From contig DAHUXX010000253.1 in NCBI GenBank assembly GCA_027306955.1, positions 1 through 5,095 of the forward strand: a stretch of DNA of 5,095 nucleotides, written 5' to 3'. This DNA comes from Acetobacteraceae bacterium. Its GTDB lineage: Bacteria; Pseudomonadota; Alphaproteobacteria; Acetobacterales; Acetobacteraceae. This document shows, piece by piece, positions 1-5,095 of this stretch. The notes beneath the pieces were generated by a model, which had not been told where the DNA came from, searched no databases, and worked only from the letters and a program-made list of their open reading frames with translations. Each line of letters begins with the position of its first letter. The stretch's first letter is position 1. A program made the position numbers and the translations under genes.

Positions 1-1320
1 ATCCGCGCAGTAGGCCTGAGCGTTCGAATTCGGATCGAAATAATCCGAACCCCATTGCAGCATGATCAGCTCGTGCTGGCGGGCGCGCATCTTGGTGAAG
101 ACCTGCTTCTGCTGCGCGGGCAGCAGCTTCACGTTGATGCCGATGTCCTTGAGGTTGGCCTGCACCGCCTGGGCGACGTCGCTGAACGGTGCCGCGGCAA
201 AGTGATCCATGGTGACGCTGAAGCCGTTGGGATAGCCGGCCTGCGCCAGCAATGCCTTGGCCTTGGCGACGTCGCGCTTGAACGGCCGGTCGGTCAGCGC
301 GCCGGGCAGCCCGGCGGGGAGGAAGTTCTGCGCGATCTCGTAGGTACCGGGCAGGATGTTCTTCGCGATCCCCTCGTAGTCGATCGCCCACTTGATCGCC
401 TGGTGCACCTCGGTCTTGTCGAGGTGCGGCTTGCCCATGTTCATGCCGATATAGAGCGAGGTCGCCTGGCCGGACGTCAGCACGGTAAAGCCCGGCTTGC
501 CGGAGATCTGCTTGATGTTGTCGGACAGCAGGTCGCGGGCGATGTCGATGCTGCCCTTCTCGAGCTGGAGCAGCTGCGAGGCGGGCTCGGGGATGTGCTG
601 GATGACGATGCGCGGGCAGCCGACCTTCACCGCCGAGTGCGGGTTCGCCTCCAGGATCACGTGGTCCGAGGCGACCCAGGAGATGAGCTGGTAGGGGCCG
701 CTGCCGGCGGTGTGGGTCTTGAGCCAGTCATTGCCGAGGTCGCCGTTCTTCTCGTGCGACATCACCGTCGCGCGGTCGACGATGCAGCCCACGTTGGCGG
801 AGAGGCAGAACAGCACGAAGCTGGTCGCCACCTGCTTGGGCAGCACCATCTTCAGCGTCTGCGCGTCGGGCGCGGTGATCAGCTTCTCGATGTTGTCCTT
901 GGTGTAGCCGAACTGGGTGACGATGAAGCCCGGCGTCAGGTTGAGCTTGACCACGCGGTGCAGCGAGAAGGCGGCGTCGTGCGCCGTCAGCTCGTTGCCC
1001 GAGGCGAACTTGACGCCCGGCCGCATCTTGAAGGTGATGGTCAGCCCATCAGGGGATACGGTCCAGGACTCGGCGGCGTCGCCGACCACCGTCGTGCCGG
1101 TGGTGAGGTCGGGCGTGACCAGCTTGTTGTAGCAGTTGCCGTCCACCTCGTTGTCGGTGAACTCGTAGCTCTGCGCAGGATCGAAGGCGATGATGTCGTC
1201 GATCGCCTTGCCCATCACCGCGATGTTCTTGGGGGTCGCGGCCAGCGCGTCCTCGGCGCCGAGCGAGGCGAGTACGGGGGATGCGGCCGAGGCGGCCAGC
1301 ACGGAACGGCGGGTCAGCAT
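1..1320 (-). CDS. ABC transporter solute-binding protein, family 5 (peptide/nickel type), C-terminus cut by window edge
   Basis: This is a periplasmic binding protein of the DppA/OppA-like family (SBP_bac_5), which captures a solute and delivers it to an ABC importer. The frame is open from the ATG at 1320 to base 1, giving 440 residues. Family members usually have about 500-540, so roughly the last 60-100 are off the window. Residues 1-28 form an export signal with a twin-arginine-like start (TRRSVL), a hydrophobic stretch and a likely cleavage site after ALA at 26-28. Family landmarks follow: AESWTVSPDGLTITFKMRPG (83-102) then the F.SG.ELTAHD segment, the GSGPYQL turn (206-212), the LPAGLPG loop (334-340), KALLAQAGYPNGF (355-367) and W.SDYFDPN (423-431). 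The start is supported by GGGAG 8 bases upstream. Five cysteines are visible in the mature part (63, 172, 179, 235, 438). The substrate cannot be assigned; dipeptides, nickel, sugars or opines are all known in the family. It lies 102 bases after the ATPase gene, but its family does not match that transporter. Confidence 0.93.
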   Translation of the reverse strand, partial: MLTRRSVLAASAASPVLASLGAEDALAATPKNIAVMGKAIDDIIAFDPAQSYEFTDNEVDGNCYNKLVTPDLTTGTTVVGDAAESWTVSPDGLTITFKMRPGVKFASGNELTAHDAAFSLHRVVKLNLTPGFIVTQFGYTKDNIEKLITAPDAQTLKMVLPKQVATSFVLFCLSANVGCIVDRATVMSHEKNGDLGNDWLKTHTAGSGPYQLISWVASDHVILEANPHSAVKVGCPRIVIQHIPEPASQLLQLEKGSIDIARDLLSDNIKQISGKPGFTVLTSGQATSLYIGMNMGKPHLDKTEVHQAIKWAIDYEGIAKNILPGTYEIAQNFLPAGLPGALTDRPFKRDVAKAKALLAQAGYPNGFSVTMDHFAAAPFSDVAQAVQANLKDIGINVKLLPAQQKQVFTKMRARQHELIMLQWGSDYFDPNSNAQAYCAD

Positions 1321-4300
1321 GTTGGTTTCTCCCAGAGGCCTGATCCCCCTAACTAGCACAGGAAGTGGCCGCCGAAAGGGCCCGGCGCCGGGAAAACCGC
1401 GGGCGGCAGGGCCGCGCGCCGATCAGCCGCTGACGTCCACCGCCTCCGCCTCGAGGAAAAACTGCGCCGCTTCCTCGTCGTAGGCATAGAGTTCCGCGTA
1501 GCGTCCCCAGGAAATCACCGCGTGCAGCGTCTCCTCGGCGTATTCCGGGCTCATGTGGTCCTCGAGCTCGTCGAGGAAGCGCACGGAGGAGGCGCGGTGG
1601 TTCCAGCGCTCGTCGAGCGTGCGGCGGATCGCGGAGGCAAGCGGCACGTACTGGCGCAGCGCATCGGAGAAGCGGCGCTTGCGGTCGTCGGTGTCGGCGT
1701 GGACGAAGGCGCGCCCGCCCTCGGTCAGGCGGATATCGCCCTCCTCGAACTCGGCGAAATGCAGCAGCTGCAGCGTCTCGCCGAAGGGCAGCAGCTCGTC
1801 TGCCTCGAGCTGCAGCGCCGCGGCCAGCGCCGGCAGGTCGGCGCGCCCGTCATAGGGCGGCGCCGCCAGCGTCTCCATCAGGCCTGCGAGCACGTTGGTC
1901 GAGACCGCGTGCAGCATGGTGTTGATCGTCACCTCCGGCGCCTGGGCGGCCATGGTGCCCGGGGTGGCGAGGCTGGGCGCGCGACGCGTCATCACCGCGT
2001 AGATGTCGTCCACCATCTGGCGGAACGCCGGGTCGAGCCGGTTGCGCGGATGCGCGAAGGGCACGCGCAGCTCGTGCGCCACGCGCCCCGGGTTGGAGGA
2101 GAACACGAGGATGCGGTCGCACATCAGCACCGCCTCCTCGATGTTGTGCGTCACGATCAGGATGGACTTCAGCGGCAGCTTGCGCTCCGACCACAAATCG
2201 ATGAGGTCGGTGCGCAGTGTCTCCGCGGTGAGCACGTCCAGCGCCGAGAACGGCTCGTCCATCAGCAGCAGGTCCGGGTGGACGACGAGGGCGCGGGCGA
2301 GGCCCACGCGCTGGCGCATGCCGCCGGAAAGTTCCTTGGGGTAGGCGCTCTCGTAGCCGTCGAGGCCGATGAGGTCGATCGCCGCCTCGGCGCGCGTCTT
2401 GCGCTCGGCGCGCGCGACACCCTGCGCCTCCAGCCCGAGCTCCACGTTCTCGGCGACGGTCAGCCACGGGAACAGGGCAAAGCTCTGGAACACCATGGCG
2501 ATGCCGGGCACGGGCCCGGTCAGCGGACGGCCCCGCCAGCGCACGTCCCCCGCGGTCGGGCGCAGGAGCCCCGCGATGATGCGCAGCAGCGTGGACTTGC
2601 CGGAGCCGGAGCGGCCGAGCAGGCCCACGATCTCGCCCTCGCGCAACGTGAGCTCCACGTTGTCGAGCACCAGCAGGTCGGCGCTCGCCTCCTTGTGGTA
2701 GGACTGGCGGCAGCCATGTACCTCGATGAGCGTGTCCGCGACGGCGGCGTCCATAGCGCGCTCCCTAGCCCAATACCGTGCGACGGCTCGCGTAGTCGTA
2801 GAGCGGGCGCCAGAGCAGGCGATTGAAGGTGACGACGAAGGCGGACATCACGATGACCCCGAGCACGATCTTGTGGAAGTCGCCGGCCTCGGTGGCCTGC
2901 GCGATATAGGCGCCGAGCCCGTGCGCCGCGAGCTTCGTGTTGCCCCAGGAGGCGACCTCCGAGACGATGGCGGTGTTCCAGGCGTTGCCCGAGGCGGTGA
3001 TCGCGCCGGTGACGAAATAGGGAAAGATCCCGGGGAAGATCACGCGGCGCCACCACAGCAGGCCGCCCACGCGGAAATTGCTCGCGACTTCCTGCAGGTC
3101 GCCGGGAAAGGCTGCGGCGCCGGCGACGATGTTGAACAGGATATACCACTGCGTTCCCAGGATCATCAGCGGTGTCAGATAGATGTCCGGGTTGAGGTGG
3201 TAGGTCACGATGACCACGACGAAGGGCGGGAACAGCAGGTTGGCGGGGAAGGCGGCGAGGAACTGCGCCACCGGCTGCACGCGCCGCGCCCAGGCCGGGC
3301 GCAGGCCGAGCCACACGCCGACCGGAACCCAGACCAGCGAGGCCAGCGCGATGAGCAAGACGACGCGCGCGAGCGTGATGAACCCGAGCAGGACCGCCTG
3401 GAGGAGATCCGACCAGTGCAGCGTCTGGGCGGCGAAACTGATCGTCCGCCACAGGGCGAAGGCGGCGGCGGCGGCAATCACGGCGCCGAACACGATGTCG
3501 CCGGACCGGGTCGATGCCGGCGAGGGCGCCTCGGACCGACGCCGGCCAGGAAACCGGAGCGGCAGGCCGGTGATGAAGCCCACGAAGTGGCCCAGTTCCT
3601 CCCCGCCGCGGCGCAGCAGGGCCGTGCGGCGCAGCATCGCGAGCATCCACGGGTCCTCGGCCGTCGCACTCGCCGTGGTCTCGACGCGGAACTTCGCCGA
3701 CCACGCGACCAGCGGGCGGAACAACAGCTGGTCGTAGGCGAGAATGACGAGCAGCATCGCCCCGATCGCCCAGAACACCGCGCCGATGTTGCGCTCCGCC
3801 AGCGCCTTGGCGACATAGGAGCCGATGCCCGGCAGCTCCCAGGTGTGGTTGCCCAGCGTGATCGCCTCGGAGGCGACGACAAAGAACCAGCCGCCCGACA
3901 TCGAGAGCATCGTGTTCCACACCAGGCCCGGCATCGCGAACGGCACCTCGAGCCGCCAGAAGCGCTGCCAGCCGGTGAGGCGGAAGCCGCGGCTCGCTTC
4001 CTCGAGGTCGGCCGGCAGCGTGGTCAGCGCCTGGTAGAAGCTGAACGCCATGTTCCAGGCCTGGCTGGTGAAGATGGCGAAGATCGCCGCGAGCTCCAGG
4101 CCCAGGACGTTGCCGGGGAAGAGGTGCAGGAAGAACGCGACGGTGAAGGAGAGGAAGCCGAGGATCGGCACCGATTGCAGGATGTCGAGGATCGGGATCA
4201 GCACGCGCGCGGCGCGCCGGCTCTTCGCCGCCCAGGTGGCATAGGTGAAAGTGAACAGCAGCGAGGCGACGAGGGCCGCGAACATGCGCATCGTCGTGCG

Positions 4301-5095
4301 CAGCGCGTATCCCGGCAGGTAGGCGGGGTCGAGATGGATGCTGCCGGCCTTGAGTGCCGCGATCGGTATCACCGTGCCGCGCGCGGCGGCGGCGACGGCG
4401 GCGAGCATGCCCAGCACCGCAACGAAGGCCGCGACATCCCAGATGTTCGGCAGCCGCCGATAGGCCAGCGCGGCCGGGGTGAGGGTACTCGACATCGCGA
4501 TGGTCCGGGAGCCGGGTTGCGGTTGCCGCGCCCCTTAGCCCACGCCCGGTCTGCCTGTCACCTGCGGCGCGCGTGTGCTGAGTTCGTGACGCGGGGTCTG
4601 CCGTGACGCGAGGTCTGGGCGCCGCGCCGGGGTCAGGTCCCGGTGCTGCCGAAGCCGCCGGCACCGCGCGCGGTCTCGTCGAGGGTCCCGACCTCGTCCC
4701 AGACGAGCCGCGTGACCGGCGCCAGCACCGCCTGGGCGATGCGCAGGCCGCGCGTGATGGTGAAGGCCTCGGTGCCGGCGTTGAGCACGATAACACCGAT
4801 CTCGCCGCGGTAGTCCTCGTCGATCGTGCCGGGGCTGTTGGCCAGCACAATGCCGTGGCGCAGCGCGAGCCCGGAGCGCGGGCGCACCTGCAGCTCGTAG
4901 CCGGCGGGCAACGCGATCGCGAGGCCCGTGGGGATCAGCGCCCGCGCGCCGGGCACGATCGTCACCGGCGCGGCGACGGCGGCGAGCAGGTCGAGGCCCG
5001 CGGCGCCGCCGGTCGCGTAGGCGGGCAGCGCCAGGTCGCGCCCGTGCGGCAGGCGGGTGACGGCGACCCGCACGCTCACGCGGAGCGCCCCGCGA

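Overview
The window is about two-thirds G+C. All four genes I can support are on the minus strand, so they read from the right edge to the left edge. Codon use is uniformly GC-rich at third positions, which leaves long spurious open frames opposite every real gene. The proteins resemble those of high-GC Alphaproteobacteria, for example the Rhodospirillales/Acetobacteraceae. This placement rests on protein style and G+C only and has not been searched.

In transcription order: (1) 5079-4633, a complete dUTPase (dut) with all five family motifs, starting at GTG. A GTGA overlap suggests translational coupling to an upstream gene outside the window. (2) 4632-4496, a 137-bp gap holding a 16-bp near-perfect tandem direct repeat, a third degenerate copy, and a weak promoter-like pair. 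(3) 4495-2765, a double-length ABC transporter permease made of two homologous halves of the nitrate/sulfonate/taurine (NitT/TauT) type. (4) 2754-1423, its ABC ATPase, starting 10 bases after the permease stop and carrying an extra C-terminal domain of about 165 residues. (5) 1422-1321, a 102-bp gap with GC-rich inverted repeats. (6) 1320-1, the first 440 residues of a family-5 (peptide/nickel/oligosaccharide type) solute-binding protein, cut by the left window edge.

The permease and ATPase form a compact two-gene operon: one fused permease subunit would supply both membrane halves, and the ATPase would act as a homodimer. No NitT/TauT-type binding protein is visible. The binding protein that follows belongs to a different family, whose usual partners are DppB/C-type permeases. 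It therefore more likely starts a separate dipeptide-type transporter operon continuing off the left edge than completes the fused system. The substrate of neither transporter can be read from the sequence. The dUTPase is a housekeeping nucleotide-pool enzyme, unrelated in function to its neighbours.

I see no RNA genes, CRISPR arrays, insertion sequences or phage genes. The most useful points are the unusual fused transporter with no evident binding protein, its variant coupling loops, and the repeat cluster in front of it. None of these amounts to a demonstrated new system.
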